A stretch of 64,000 nucleotides of DNA from Bradyrhizobium ontarionense. Its GTDB lineage: Bacteria; Pseudomonadota; Alphaproteobacteria; Rhizobiales; Xanthobacteraceae. Of this stretch, positions 26,525 to 36,055 are shown in pieces (within the stretch, counting starts at the first letter, position 1; the number at the start of each line of letters is the position of its first letter). Under the pieces are notes generated by a model. That model worked only from the letters and a program-made list of their open reading frames with translations, made no database searches and was not told the origin of the DNA. Location: the NCBI RefSeq assembly GCF_021088345.1, contig NZ_CP088156.1, forward strand, positions 5,022,001 to 5,086,000. The letters run 5' to 3'. The position numbers were made by a program, and so were the translations under genes.

Positions 26525-26740
26525 ATGAGCAGAATCTTGGTGGTCATTCCTTTGGTCCTGATGGCGTCGGCGGCGTCAGCCCAGCAGCAGCCCGGCCAGG
26601 ATGCCTGTGCGCGCGACGTGTCACGGCATTGCCGAGCCGTGATGGGTAACGGCGACCAAGCGGTACTGGCCTGCCTCAAGGAGCATCGCGCCAAGCTGTC
26701 CAAGGCCTGCGAGAAGGTGCTGACCGAGCACGGCCAGTAA
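26525..26740 (+). CDS. Small exported Cys-rich protein, copy 2
   Basis: 71 residues. Signal peptide MSRILVVIPLVLMASAASAQ. The mature 50 residues have DACARDVSRHCRAVMGNGDQAVLACLKEHRAKLSKACEKVL, i.e. the C-x6-C...C-x9-C spacing of copy 1. It lies 116 bases after copy 1 on the same strand, so both may share a transcript. Function unknown; a periplasmic metal- or redox-linked role is possible but not shown. Confidence 0.8.
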   Translation: MSRILVVIPLVLMASAASAQQQPGQDACARDVSRHCRAVMGNGDQAVLACLKEHRAKLSKACEKVLTEHGQ

Positions 26741-26802
26741 GAGCAGTCCCGCCCCGTTCGGGGAAGCAAGCAGCCGGTTCGAGGCGAACTGAATTTGCCG
26801 GC

Positions 26803-28485
26803 CTAAGGCCCGCTGCGGGTGCCGGTCGCAACGGCCGGCGCCTGCTCCGCGGTCCGATCGATGTCATCCTTGGCGCGGACCGAGCCGAATGGCCGCTCCA
26901 GCATGCGGCGGATGCGCACCGGATCCGAGCCGATGTGGAAATCGATCGCTCGCTGGTGCAGCTCGCGCTCGGCGCGCGTCGAGCGGTTGCGCTGGCGCAG
27001 ATAGTCGATCCAGGTCGGACAGTGATAGCGCTCGGTCCAGAGTTCGGGATCGGCGATGTCGCGGGCGATCGACCAGCCATAGGCGCCGTTGCGCTGGCGG
27101 CTGAGCTGCACCTCCTGCATCAGATCATGGAAGGCGCGGGCGCGGTCCTCAGTGACGCGGTACTCGATCTCGACCACCAGCGGACCTGAGCGTGGCGTCA
27201 GCTCGAGCTGCACCTCCGGATCGGCCAGCGTCTCGCCGTCCTCGTTGCGGGCGCCGACCGGCGGCATCCGCAGCCACAGGCCGAGCAGGGGCGAGGCCAT
27301 CATCAAGGCGCCCGAGACGAGCAGGGCGACCTCGACGCCGGCGGCGTCGGTGAGACGGCCCCAGCCCCAGCTGCCGATCGCAATGCCGCCGGAAATCGCG
27401 GCCTGGAAGGCGGCGAGCGCGCGGCCACCCACCCAGCGCGGCGCCGACAGCTGCACGCCAATGTTGAATAGCGCGACCGCGAGCATCCACACCGCACCGG
27501 CCACGACCAGCGCGGCCGCGGTCAACACCGGCTCGGTGCTCAGCGCCACCGCCGCCGTCGCGGCGCCCAAGGTGAGCGCGCAGGCGCGGATCGCGGCCTC
27601 GCCGGACAGCCGCTTCCTGATCTCGCCGATGTTGAGCGCGCCGACCACGGCGCCCATGCCGAACGCACCGAGCATGATGCCGTAGGTCTGCGCGCCGCCA
27701 TGCAACAGGTCGCGTGCGACGAGCGGCATCAGCGCCGAGATCGAGCCGCCGATGATGCCGGTGACGAGCGTGCGGATCAGCACGATCCGGATCGACGGCG
27801 AATGGATGATGTAGCGGACGCCCGAGACGATGGCGCGGTTGAGCGGCTCGCGCGGCAGGCGGCTGGGCTCGACCACGCGCCGCCACAGGAACAGCGCCGC
27901 CAGCAGCGGCAGATACAGCAGCGCATTGGCGGCGAATGCCGCGACCGCACCAGCGGCAGCAACGACGACGCCGCCGATCGCCGGGCCGAAGCTGCGCGCG
28001 ATGTTGTAGCTGATGCCGTTCAAGGCGACTGCGGCCGGCAGTGTTTCCGGCGGCACCTGCTCGCTGACCGAGGATTGCCAGGCCGGGCCCATCAGCGCCA
28101 TGCCGCTGCCGATCACGAAGCACAGCGCCAACAGACGCTCCGGGGTGACGAGCCCGAACCACGCCAGCGCCGTCAGGGTCGTGGCACCGCCCAAGGCAAC
28201 GACGAGCGCGACCAGCGCAACGATGCGCCGGTCGTACATGTCGGCGATGGCTCCGGCCGGCATCGAGATGAACATCACCGGCAGCATCAGCGCGGTCTGC
28301 ACCAGCGCCACCTTGTCGGCCGACGACGTCATCTGCGTCATCGCCCAGGCGGCGCCGACCGCCTGGATCAGGAGTCCGAAATTGGACAACAGGCTCGCCA
28401 GCCAGATGCGGCGGAACACCGCGTGTCGCAGCGGCGCGGCAATGCCCTCGGCCGCGAACAGCTCACGTTTTTGCGGCGCATTCAT
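26803..28485 (-). CDS. MFS exporter (MFS_3 / EntS type) with C-terminal cytoplasmic domain
   Basis: 560 residues. The first ~415 form a 12-helix MFS transporter starting LRHAVFRRIWLASLLSNFG; it keeps MSIPAGAIADMYDRR (loop 2-3) and GPAIGGVVVAAAG. The type matches EntS-like exporters of siderophores or drugs. Residues about 430-530 form a soluble domain (LVVEIEYRVTEDRARAFHDLMQEVQ..GAYGWSIARDIADPELW) with an ABM/monooxygenase-like ferredoxin fold, found in this MFS subfamily. Divergent from the Tat-exported hydrolase. Substrate unknown. Confidence 0.9.
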   Translation of the reverse strand: MNAPQKRELFAAEGIAAPLRHAVFRRIWLASLLSNFGLLIQAVGAAWAMTQMTSSADKVALVQTALMLPVMFISMPAGAIADMYDRRIVALVALVVALGGATTLTALAWFGLVTPERLLALCFVIGSGMALMGPAWQSSVSEQVPPETLPAAVALNGISYNIARSFGPAIGGVVVAAAGAVAAFAANALLYLPLLAALFLWRRVVEPSRLPREPLNRAIVSGVRYIIHSPSIRIVLIRTLVTGIIGGSISALMPLVARDLLHGGAQTYGIMLGAFGMGAVVGALNIGEIRKRLSGEAAIRACALTLGAATAAVALSTEPVLTAAALVVAGAVWMLAVALFNIGVQLSAPRWVGGRALAAFQAAISGGIAIGSWGWGRLTDAAGVEVALLVSGALMMASPLLGLWLRMPPVGARNEDGETLADPEVQLELTPRSGPLVVEIEYRVTEDRARAFHDLMQEVQLSRQRNGAYGWSIARDIADPELWTERYHCPTWIDYLRQRNRSTRAERELHQRAIDFHIGSDPVRIRRMLERPFGSVRAKDDIDRTAEQAPAVATGTRSGP

Positions 28486-28659
28486 GCAGGTCCGTCCACG
28501 TCGCCAGATCGCATCGAGCTATGCCGCCTTGAACTATCGCTTGATTCCGCCCGGACCTATGTGATGCCTGCGAATGTCTGCCGCTGTCCAGTGCTCGATC
28601 TCGGGATCTGGACTGCGGCCAACGAACACAAAATGAACGAGACCAAGGGGAGACCGCCG

Positions 28660-30033
28660 ATGAAGCTGACGCGCCGCAACATTCTGCAGGGCATGGGAAC
28701 CCTGCCCCTGCTCACGAGCGGTCTGACCTTACCTGTCGCAGCGCAAACGGCGGCGGCGACCGCATCGGCGGGCGAAATTCCTCCCATCCTGTTCGTGCAC
28801 GGCAATGGCGACCACGCGGCGCTCTGGATGACCACGCTGTGGCGGATGGAATCCAACGGCATGCCACGGTCGCGGCTCGCCGCTCTGAATTTCACCGATC
28901 CGCTCGCCCGCAACGACGACGCCGTGGCGCAGCCGAACCGCTCATCGACCGACGACCAGCGCCGCGAGCTCTCCGAGGCGATCAAGACGCTGAAGGAACG
29001 GACCGGCGCTGCGCGCGTCGCGCTGGTCGGCAGCTCGCGCGGCGGCTATGCGATCCGCAATGTGATCAAGAACGGCGGCGGCACGGATGTCAGCCACGCG
29101 GTGCTGTGTGGCACCCCCAATCACGGCGTGTTCGACTGGGACGACAGTCCAGGCAGCGAGTTCAACGGTCGCGGCCCGTTCCTGCGCGGGCTGAATGCCG
29201 GCGACAGCGAGGTCACCGAAGGGACCGCCTTCCTCACGCTGCGCAGCGACGGCTTCGACAAATATGCGCAGGCCGACGGCCGCCTGATCGGCAAGCCGGG
29301 TGTGCCGAGCGGGATTACCGCAGAAGGGCCCGCCCTGAAGGGCGCCACCAACCTCGTGCTCGGCGCGCTCGACCATCGCGAGGTCGCGTTCCATCCGCGC
29401 GCATTCCGCGAGATCTACAAATTCATCGCCGGCCACGAGCCGACGCAGATCGCAATCCAGCCTGAGCAGCAGGTGCGCATCAGCGGCCTGGTGACGGGAA
29501 CGCCGGGCGGCGCGCCGACCAATCGCCCCGTCGCCGGTGCGAGCGTGGAGATCTATCGCGTCTCCGCCGAGACCGGCGCACGCAATGGCGAGCCGGTGTA
29601 TCGCGGGCAGACCGGTGCCGACGGACGCTGGGGTCCGGCCGAGGTCGATCCGGCGTCCTATCTCGAGATCGTGCTGACCTCGCCGGGCGCGCCGGTCACG
29701 CATATCTACCGCTCGCCGTTCCCGCGCTCGTCGGAGGTCGTGCATCTGCGCGCCGCGCGGCCGCTCGGCCAGGCGGACGCAGGTGCCGGTGCGATCATCA
29801 TCATGTTGCGGCCGCGCGGCTATTTCGGGCTGCCGCGCGACATCGTGCTGCTCGACGGCAAGGAGCCCACCGACATCCAGAAGGGAGTACCGACCGATGC
29901 GGCAACGACATTGCGGCTGCCGGCGGGCGAGATGGGGCGCACCGTCATCGGTCTGTTCAATGAGGAACGCATCGCCGCCCGTCTTTGGCCAGCATCGGAA
30001 AGCAGGATTGCGATGATCGAGCTGACTAATTAG
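28660..30033 (+). CDS. Tat-exported alpha/beta hydrolase
   Basis: 457 residues. A twin-arginine signal (LTRRNILQGMG then a hydrophobic stretch ending PVAAQT) sends it folded to the periplasm. The hydrolase core has the oxyanion HGNG (47-50) and the nucleophile elbow VGSSRGGYA with Ser126. A second region from about residue 270 has a beta-sandwich look (VRISGLVTGTPGG..VAGASVEIYRV) followed by a C-terminal strand-rich part. AAGGGGAG before 28660 supports this start; an ATG nine codons upstream is possible. Lipase or PHB-depolymerase-like, substrate unknown. Confidence 0.82.
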   Translation: MKLTRRNILQGMGTLPLLTSGLTLPVAAQTAAATASAGEIPPILFVHGNGDHAALWMTTLWRMESNGMPRSRLAALNFTDPLARNDDAVAQPNRSSTDDQRRELSEAIKTLKERTGAARVALVGSSRGGYAIRNVIKNGGGTDVSHAVLCGTPNHGVFDWDDSPGSEFNGRGPFLRGLNAGDSEVTEGTAFLTLRSDGFDKYAQADGRLIGKPGVPSGITAEGPALKGATNLVLGALDHREVAFHPRAFREIYKFIAGHEPTQIAIQPEQQVRISGLVTGTPGGAPTNRPVAGASVEIYRVSAETGARNGEPVYRGQTGADGRWGPAEVDPASYLEIVLTSPGAPVTHIYRSPFPRSSEVVHLRAARPLGQADAGAGAIIIMLRPRGYFGLPRDIVLLDGKEPTDIQKGVPTDAATTLRLPAGEMGRTVIGLFNEERIAARLWPASESRIAMIELTN

Positions 30034-30255
30034 TTACCGGAGTACGATGACACATGACAGCCAGGAAGAGCGCGGGATCGCGCTCTCTTCCGCACGTTGC
30101 GGGCGAGGCCGCTCAATTGCCTCCGGCGCGAAACGACCGACCCGACCGGTTGTTCCGCGACTGCCGGCCTCGTGCTCCAGCGGCGCGCTTGTGAGACGCC
30201 GCGCTGACGATGCCGATCGACCGTTTCCGCCCGTGACAGCATCGTGAGGCCGTGA

Positions 30256-31638
30256 ATGACCACCGCAGAAGTCCACTATCTGCCTCAAGTCCGATCGCCC
30301 CTGATTCCTCCGACGCCGCCGCGCGCGCCCGACAGCATGGGCGCGTTCCGTCGCGTGTTGATGATGGGCGAGAATGCGATCGCGACCTGGAGCCAGCGCG
30401 CCTATGAGGACGAGATCATTCGCGGTCGCTTCTTCGGCAGCTCCAGCTACATCCTCAACACGCCTGATACCATCAAGCATGTGCTGGTCGACAATTGGGA
30501 GAACTACGCCCGCACCGTCGGCGCCATCCGCGTGCTGCGTCCGGTGCTCGGCGACGGCCTGCTGATCGCCGAGGGCAAGGCGTGGAAGCATCAGCGCCGC
30601 ACCTTGGCGCCGGCCTTCACGCCGCGCGCCGTGTCCGGCATGATCCCGCATATGGTTGCGGTGACCGACGAGACCGTCGTCCAGCTGCAGCAGCAGTGCG
30701 GGCAGCCGCTCGATCTGCGCGAGATCATGCAGCGCATGACGCTCGACATCGCCGGCCGCACCATGTTCTCGTTCGAGATGGGCCGCCACGGCGCCACCCT
30801 GCGCGATTTCGTCTACGAGTATGGCGCGCGGCTGGCCAGCCCGCATCTGCTCGACATCGTGCTGCCCTTGTCCTGGCCGACGCCGCGCGATTTCGCGCGC
30901 CGACGGTTCCGCAAGCGCTGGACCGATTTCATCGCCATGCTGATGGCCGAGCGCCGCGCGGCCGGCAAGCGCGAGGATGCGCCGCCGCGCGACCTGTTCG
31001 ACCTGATGGGCGCGGCGCGGGATCCCGAGACCGGCGCGGCGTTCACCGATGCGCAACTCGCCGACGAGGTCGCGACCATGATCCTCGCCGGCCATGAGAC
31101 CACCGCGACGGCGCTGTTCTGGGCGCTCTATCTGCTTGCGCTCGATCCGGCCAATCAGGAGCAGCTCGCGCAGGAGGTTCGCGCCGCGACGGACCTGAGC
31201 GATCCCGACGGGCTGCCGTTCACGCGCGCCGTCATCGACGAAACGCTGAGGCTCTATCCGCCGGCCTTCCTGATCGCGCGCGCCGCGACCGGGCCGGACC
31301 GCATCGCAGAGTTCCAGGTGAACCGCGGCGACGTCGTGCTGATCTCGCCCTGGCTGTTGCACCGGCACGAAAGGCTGTGGCAAACGCCCAACGCCTTCAT
31401 GCCCGATCGCTTCATGCCCGGCGCGCCACCGCCGGAGCGCTTCGCCTACCTGCCATTCGGCGCCGGCGCCCGGGTCTGCATCGGCGCCCATTTCGCCCTG
31501 GTCGAGGCCGTGCTGGCACTGGCCCGGCTGGTCGACGCCTTCCGGATCGAGCTCGTCGATCGCGCGCCGGTCATGCCGGTGGGAGTGGTGACGACCCAGC
31601 CCGACCGATCGCCTCTGTTCAGGATCACGCCGCGTTGA
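30256..31638 (+). CDS. Cytochrome P450
   Basis: Soluble heme monooxygenase, 460 residues. All P450 marks are present: I-helix AGHETTATALFWALY, the K-helix ETLRLYP, and the heme loop FGAGARVCIGAHFA with the thiolate Cys at residue 408. No membrane anchor is seen at the N-terminus. It has the closest feel to the CYP102/fatty-acid-hydroxylase-like bacterial group (no fused reductase). It follows the Tat-exported hydrolase by 222 bases on the same strand; no ferredoxin gene is near, so redox partners are remote. Substrate unknown. Confidence 0.95.
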   Translation: MTTAEVHYLPQVRSPLIPPTPPRAPDSMGAFRRVLMMGENAIATWSQRAYEDEIIRGRFFGSSSYILNTPDTIKHVLVDNWENYARTVGAIRVLRPVLGDGLLIAEGKAWKHQRRTLAPAFTPRAVSGMIPHMVAVTDETVVQLQQQCGQPLDLREIMQRMTLDIAGRTMFSFEMGRHGATLRDFVYEYGARLASPHLLDIVLPLSWPTPRDFARRRFRKRWTDFIAMLMAERRAAGKREDAPPRDLFDLMGAARDPETGAAFTDAQLADEVATMILAGHETTATALFWALYLLALDPANQEQLAQEVRAATDLSDPDGLPFTRAVIDETLRLYPPAFLIARAATGPDRIAEFQVNRGDVVLISPWLLHRHERLWQTPNAFMPDRFMPGAPPPERFAYLPFGAGARVCIGAHFALVEAVLALARLVDAFRIELVDRAPVMPVGVVTTQPDRSPLFRITPR

Positions 31639-31685
31639 GCGGCGTGATCTGGTAAGGTGCTGTATAGTTTTTTCTTTTGACCGGA

Positions 31686-33101
31686 ATGTCCATGAACGCC
31701 ACGGCCGTGCAGTTTTCTGCCCTCAGCGAGGCTGCCGATCCGCCGGTCACGGATGCGATCGCAAAGCTGATCGCCGACGGCGCCGATCACGAGCTCAACC
31801 GGATCAACCTGCTCGATTTCGCCAGCCGGACCAGGCTCGACGAGGAGCGGGTGATTTCCGGCTTCATCCATGCGTCGCGCGTCGGCCTGTTCGACCTGAC
31901 CTGGAACGTGCTCTGCCCCGGCTGCGGCGGCGTGCTCGATGCGCACGGCACGCTGAAATCGCTGCGGTCGGACGAATATCAATGCGGGCTCTGCGCCTGC
32001 GGCTATGAGGCGACCGTCGACCAGCAGGTCGAGGCCGCCTTCACGGTGAGCCCGCGTGTCAGGCGGATCGCGGCCCACGATCCGCATTCGCTTGGCGTGT
32101 GGGACTATTTCAAGCAGGTGTTCTGGAGCTCCGGCGTCGAATTCGACGAGGCATCGATGGCCGCGCTGTCGACCGAGGTCGTGCTCGACACGCGCGAGCT
32201 CGCCGCCGGCGATCATACGACCGTGTCGCTGACCCTGCCGCCGCAGTTCATCATCGTGTTCGAGCCGGTGACCCACAAGGCCCATTTCATCGACGTGCAG
32301 GGCGAGCCGACCGACGAGGCGCAGCAGCTCGCCATCAAGTATGACGGCGCGCGGTCCACGGTGGAGACCACGGTGCTGCGCCCGGGGCCGCTGCAGCTCA
32401 CACTCGACAACAAGGCCAAGGTGCGCACGCTGCCGACGATCATGGTGGCGGCGGACGCGCTGCATCACCTGATCGGAAGGCGCAAGCCGTTCCTCACCGC
32501 CAAGCGGATGCTGTCCAACCAGACCTTCCGCGACGTGTTCAAGGCCGACAATCTCAACATCGACCAGCGGCTGAAGATCACCTCGCTGACTTTCCTGTTC
32601 ACCGACCTCAAGAGCTCGACCGCGCTGTACGAACGGGTGGGCGATCTCGCCGCGTTCGATCTGGTGCGCGCGCATTTCCGCGCGCTGCTCGAGATCATCA
32701 ATGCCGAAAAGGGTGCGGTGGTGAAGACCATCGGCGACGCCGTGATGGCGACCTTCATCCAGCCCGAGCATGCGCTGTCCGCGGGCCTGCGCATGCGCGC
32801 GGCGATGCAGCGGCTCAATACCGAGCGCGGAACCGAGGATCTCGTGGTCAAGATCGGCATCCACGAAGGGCCGTGTCTCGCGGTGATGCTGAACGACCGC
32901 CAGGACTATTTCGGCCAGACCGTCAACATCGCCGCCCGCGTGCAGAGCCTGTCGACGGCGCAGGAGATCCATCTCACCGCGCCGGTCATCGACAGCCCGG
33001 GGGTGGCCGACATCCTGCGGACGGCGCGGATCACGCCGATCCAGAAGCACGCGGCGCTGCGCGGCATCGCCGACAAGATGATGGTGTATGAGATCCCGTG
33101 A
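31686..33101 (+). CDS. Class III adenylate/guanylate cyclase with N-terminal DUF5939 region
   Basis: Cytoplasmic nucleotide cyclase, about 471 residues. The N-terminal ~280 residues match the DUF5939 type: a winged-helix-like start, then a zinc-ribbon-like pair CPGCGGVL and CGLCACGYEA, then a beta-rich part. The catalytic domain from about residue 295 has TFLFTDLKSSTALYERVGD (metal-binding Asp), VVKTIGDAVMATF and YFGQTVNIAARVQ. Either ATG 31686 or 31692 could be the start; a GGA site favours 31692. It makes cAMP or cGMP; the specificity is not clear from sequence. A TerB gene follows after 180 bases. Confidence 0.92.
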   Translation: MSMNATAVQFSALSEAADPPVTDAIAKLIADGADHELNRINLLDFASRTRLDEERVISGFIHASRVGLFDLTWNVLCPGCGGVLDAHGTLKSLRSDEYQCGLCACGYEATVDQQVEAAFTVSPRVRRIAAHDPHSLGVWDYFKQVFWSSGVEFDEASMAALSTEVVLDTRELAAGDHTTVSLTLPPQFIIVFEPVTHKAHFIDVQGEPTDEAQQLAIKYDGARSTVETTVLRPGPLQLTLDNKAKVRTLPTIMVAADALHHLIGRRKPFLTAKRMLSNQTFRDVFKADNLNIDQRLKITSLTFLFTDLKSSTALYERVGDLAAFDLVRAHFRALLEIINAEKGAVVKTIGDAVMATFIQPEHALSAGLRMRAAMQRLNTERGTEDLVVKIGIHEGPCLAVMLNDRQDYFGQTVNIAARVQSLSTAQEIHLTAPVIDSPGVADILRTARITPIQKHAALRGIADKMMVYEIP

Positions 33102-33281
33102 GCCGGGCCGCTCGTCGGAAGCGGTGGCATGCCCGTCGAGAGACTTACCGACCAGAGACTTACCGAAATGTCATGCGGCCCGAATGTCGCGGCGGATTGC
33201 CGAAGGTGGCCGTCGCACGCATATCCAACGATGCAGGCCGGTCCACGGTCGGCAGCGACCTCGAAGAGCACGAAGGACCCC

Positions 33282-33749
33282 ATGCTCGAAGGACTGCGCC
33301 AATTCATCGCCGACGTAGTTTCGCCGCAACAGACGCCGGTCTTCGACGACAACGGCTATCAGCTGGCCGCGACCGCGCTGCTGATCCACGTGACCTCGCT
33401 GGACGGCGAGCCGACCGACCTCGAACGGCGCAAGCTGCACGGTCTGATCGAGCTGCGCTTCGGGCTCGATCCCGGCAGCGCCGACCGGCTGATCGCCCAG
33501 GCCATGCTGGTGGAGGGTGACGCCGTCGATCTGTACCGGTTCACCAGCGTCATCATGCGCGAGCTGGATGAAGCCGGGCGCCTGCGTCTCGTCGAGATGA
33601 TGTGGGAGCTGGTCTATGCCGACGGCAAGGTCACCGAATTCGAGGACAACGTGGTCTGGCGCGCCTCCGAGCTGCTCGGCATCTCGACCCGCGACCGCAT
33701 CGATCTGAAGCATCGGGTGGCGGCGCGCCGGTCCGGTCAGCCGGCCTGA
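33282..33749 (+). CDS. TerB family (tellurite resistance-like) protein
   Basis: 155 residues, all helical. Family marks are the acidic metal-binding spots in THVTSLDGEPTDLERRKLHGL-type and MMWELVYADGKVTEFEDNVVWR-type helices, with the repeated D-G-x-x-x-x-E arrangement (DGEPTDLE and DGKVTEFE). TerB-like domains bind calcium or other metals near the membrane; function beyond tellurite is unknown. Residues upstream of 33282 in the open frame are not conserved. Same strand as the cyclase gene, so the two may be linked. Start supported by GAAGGA before the ATG. Confidence 0.87.
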   Translation: MLEGLRQFIADVVSPQQTPVFDDNGYQLAATALLIHVTSLDGEPTDLERRKLHGLIELRFGLDPGSADRLIAQAMLVEGDAVDLYRFTSVIMRELDEAGRLRLVEMMWELVYADGKVTEFEDNVVWRASELLGISTRDRIDLKHRVAARRSGQPA

Positions 33750-33951
33750 GCGTTCCCGCGCGGGAACCGGAGATGAACAAACTTTAATTTTGCCGTGGGT
33801 CGGCATTGTTCATCTAAACCTATGTGAATCCGAGACTATTACCGCTGGTGTGCGGGTTGCCGCAATTTGCGGCGGCTTGCATGTTCCCGCCTGCCTATGC
33901 TCTCGTCCGCCGCATCAGATGATGTTCGGAATGTGATCAAAGAGCACAATC

Positions 33952-34731
33952 GTGGGTGAACGTGTCACGCTCGTAACGGGTGCCTCGGCCGGGATCGGCA
34001 CCGAATTGGCGCGTGTGTTCGCCGCGAACGGACACCGCTTGGCGCTGACCGCCCGGCGCGAAGACCGGCTCGCTGCGCTGGCGCAGGAGATTGCCGCCAA
34101 GGGCGGCCCGGCGCCCATCGTGATTCCCTGCGATCTCACCGCCCCGGATGCCGGCCAGACCATCGAGGCCGCTTTATCGGCTGCCGGCGTGGAGCTCGAA
34201 TTCCTCGTCAACAATGCCGGTTTCGGCCTCTTCGGCAAGGCGGTGCAGCTCGACCGCGCCGAGCAGCTCGACATGATCGCCGTCAACGTGCGGGCCCTGA
34301 CCGAGCTGTCGCTGCGCTTCGCCGATCAGCTGATCCGGAACAAGGGCGGCATCCTCAATCTCGGATCGGTGGCCGGCTTCCTGCCGGGACCGGGCATGGC
34401 CGTGTACTACGCTTCCAAGGCCTACGTGATCTCGTTCACCGAGGCGCTGCGCAAGGAGCTGGCGCCCCACGGCGTCCGGGTCACCGTGCTTTGCCCGGGG
34501 CCGGTGCCGTCGGAATTCCAGGACCGCGCCGGCTTCAAGCCGGGTGTCGATTCGGTGATCCTCAACGTGCCGCCAAAGGCCGTTGCCGAAGCCGGCTATC
34601 GTGGCCTGATGGCCGACAAACGCGTCGTGCTGCCCGGGCTCGGCATCAAGATCGTGCCGTTCATGCTGCGCTGGTTCCCGCGCGGCTTCATCCTCGACGC
34701 GGTCGGACGGCTGCAGCTGAGACGCAACTGA
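33952..34731 (+). CDS. Short-chain dehydrogenase/reductase
   Basis: 259-residue classical SDR. Cofactor motif TGASAGIG (9-16), NNAG (87-90), and the catalytic Ser139, Tyr152 and Lys156 (LGSVAGFLPGPGMAVYYASK). ALTARRE after strand 2 has Arg residues suited to NADPH. The last ~30 residues form a hydrophobic-basic tail (KIVPFMLRWFPRGFILDAVGRLQLRR) that may associate with membranes. GTG start at 33952 is needed because no nearby ATG precedes TGASAGIG. Substrate unknown; single gene. Confidence 0.93.
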   Translation: MGERVTLVTGASAGIGTELARVFAANGHRLALTARREDRLAALAQEIAAKGGPAPIVIPCDLTAPDAGQTIEAALSAAGVELEFLVNNAGFGLFGKAVQLDRAEQLDMIAVNVRALTELSLRFADQLIRNKGGILNLGSVAGFLPGPGMAVYYASKAYVISFTEALRKELAPHGVRVTVLCPGPVPSEFQDRAGFKPGVDSVILNVPPKAVAEAGYRGLMADKRVVLPGLGIKIVPFMLRWFPRGFILDAVGRLQLRRN

Positions 34732-34811
34732 CGACACTGGCCCGACGCTTGCTTTGCAAGGTGCGCTCGCTCACGCACCGTTAACCTTCGCTTAGCTATG
34801 ATCGTCAGGTG

Positions 34812-35621
34812 ATGCTCAGGCAAAACCCTTCGCGACAGCCGATCGGGACCGCCCAGTCGGACGTTCGGCCGCTGTTTTCAAGCCCGTCTCCGGCACCCGC
34901 GCCGGGTCGGCCGGTTCTCGTCATCCTGCATCAGGAAAGCTCGAGCCCCGGCCGGGTCGGCAACGCGCTGCGTGCCCGCGGCTACCGGCTCGACATCCGC
35001 CGACCACGCTTCGGCGATCCCCTGCCACAGACACTCGATGAGCATTCCGGTGCCGTTATTTTCGGCGGTCCGATGAGCGCTAATGATCCGGATGCATTCG
35101 TCCGGCGCGAGATCGACTGGATCGAGGTGCCGCTACGCGAGCAGCGGCCGTTTCTCGGCATCTGCCTCGGCGCGCAGATGCTGGCGATCCAGCTCGGCGC
35201 GCGCGTCGCGCCGCATCCGCAGGGACGCGCCGAGATCGGCTATTATCCGATCCGCCCGACCCGCGCGGGACGCAAGCTGTGCCCGCATTGGCCCGATCAC
35301 GTCTATCACTGGCACCGCGAGGGCTTCGACCTGCCTGATGGCGCCGAGCTGCTCGCCGAGGGCGGCGACTTCCCGGTCCAGGCCTATCAATATGAGAACG
35401 CCACAGGCCTGCAATTTCACCCTGACGTGACCTACGCGATGATGTGCCGCTGGACCACGCGCGGCCACGCCCGGATGGACACGCCCGGCGCCCGATCGCG
35501 GCATCACCATTTCGAAGGCCGCGCCGTACACGATGCGGCCGAGCGGGCTTGGCTGATGCACTTCCTGGATGGGTGGCTGAAGCGCGAGCCGGTGACGAGG
35601 ATGTCGGAGGCGGCGGAATAG
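34812..35621 (+). CDS. Class I glutamine amidotransferase domain protein
   Basis: 269 residues, a stand-alone GATase related to GuaA-type domains. Nucleophile Cys118 in FLGICLGAQML is intact. The partner histidine is His203 in LQFHPDVTYAM; the usual HPE triad glutamate is replaced by Asp205, a conservative change worth noting. The first ~30 residues look disordered. Starts at ATG 34812 (or the GTG one codon earlier). The synthetase partner is absent, as is usual for this subgroup, so it may cleave gamma-glutamyl amides or act on other ligands. The adjacent SDR gene is 80 bases upstream. Confidence 0.88.
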   Translation: MLRQNPSRQPIGTAQSDVRPLFSSPSPAPAPGRPVLVILHQESSSPGRVGNALRARGYRLDIRRPRFGDPLPQTLDEHSGAVIFGGPMSANDPDAFVRREIDWIEVPLREQRPFLGICLGAQMLAIQLGARVAPHPQGRAEIGYYPIRPTRAGRKLCPHWPDHVYHWHREGFDLPDGAELLAEGGDFPVQAYQYENATGLQFHPDVTYAMMCRWTTRGHARMDTPGARSRHHHFEGRAVHDAAERAWLMHFLDGWLKREPVTRMSEAAE

Positions 35622-35713
35622 GACCGGCGTCATCCTCGGTCGATTTATTGGTCAGTCGATTGATTGGGGATCTTCGGATCGAGCCCGGCTTCGCCAAGAG
35701 GCTACGCCGGGCA

Positions 35714-35773
35714 CCACGCTTCGCCCTTTGGGCACTACGTGGCTGCGCCACGCGTAGCCCAAAGGGCGAAGCG

Positions 35774-35776
<3 letters not shown>
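35714..35776. repeat. Long hairpin repeat touching the tRNA-Ala 3' end
   Basis: Perfect 20-base arms CCACGCTTCGCCCTTTGGGC (35714-35733) and its reverse complement (35757-35776), with further pairing of TACGTGGC/GCCACG in the loop. The right arm runs into the encoded CCA of tRNA-Ala (35774-35776). It has the sequence of a Bradyrhizobium REP family and may serve as tRNA terminator. Confidence 0.8.
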
Positions 35777-35849
<73 letters not shown>

Positions 35850-36055
35850 GAATCACGACTGCTAGAAATGGCCGCGCGTTTGGGAAGGCGGCCGGCAGAT
35901 CGGGCGCCATTTACAGTCGGTGCCGAGGTCAAGTCAAGAACGGTCACATCCCGCGTTAGCCTTGACGGGCGGCTTCCCTTGTTTGCGCCGGGGGGAACCG
36001 ATATCTACCGCTTAACCCTGGTCGAATTCGCGACCGAGCCCCCGAGTGGACCCGC

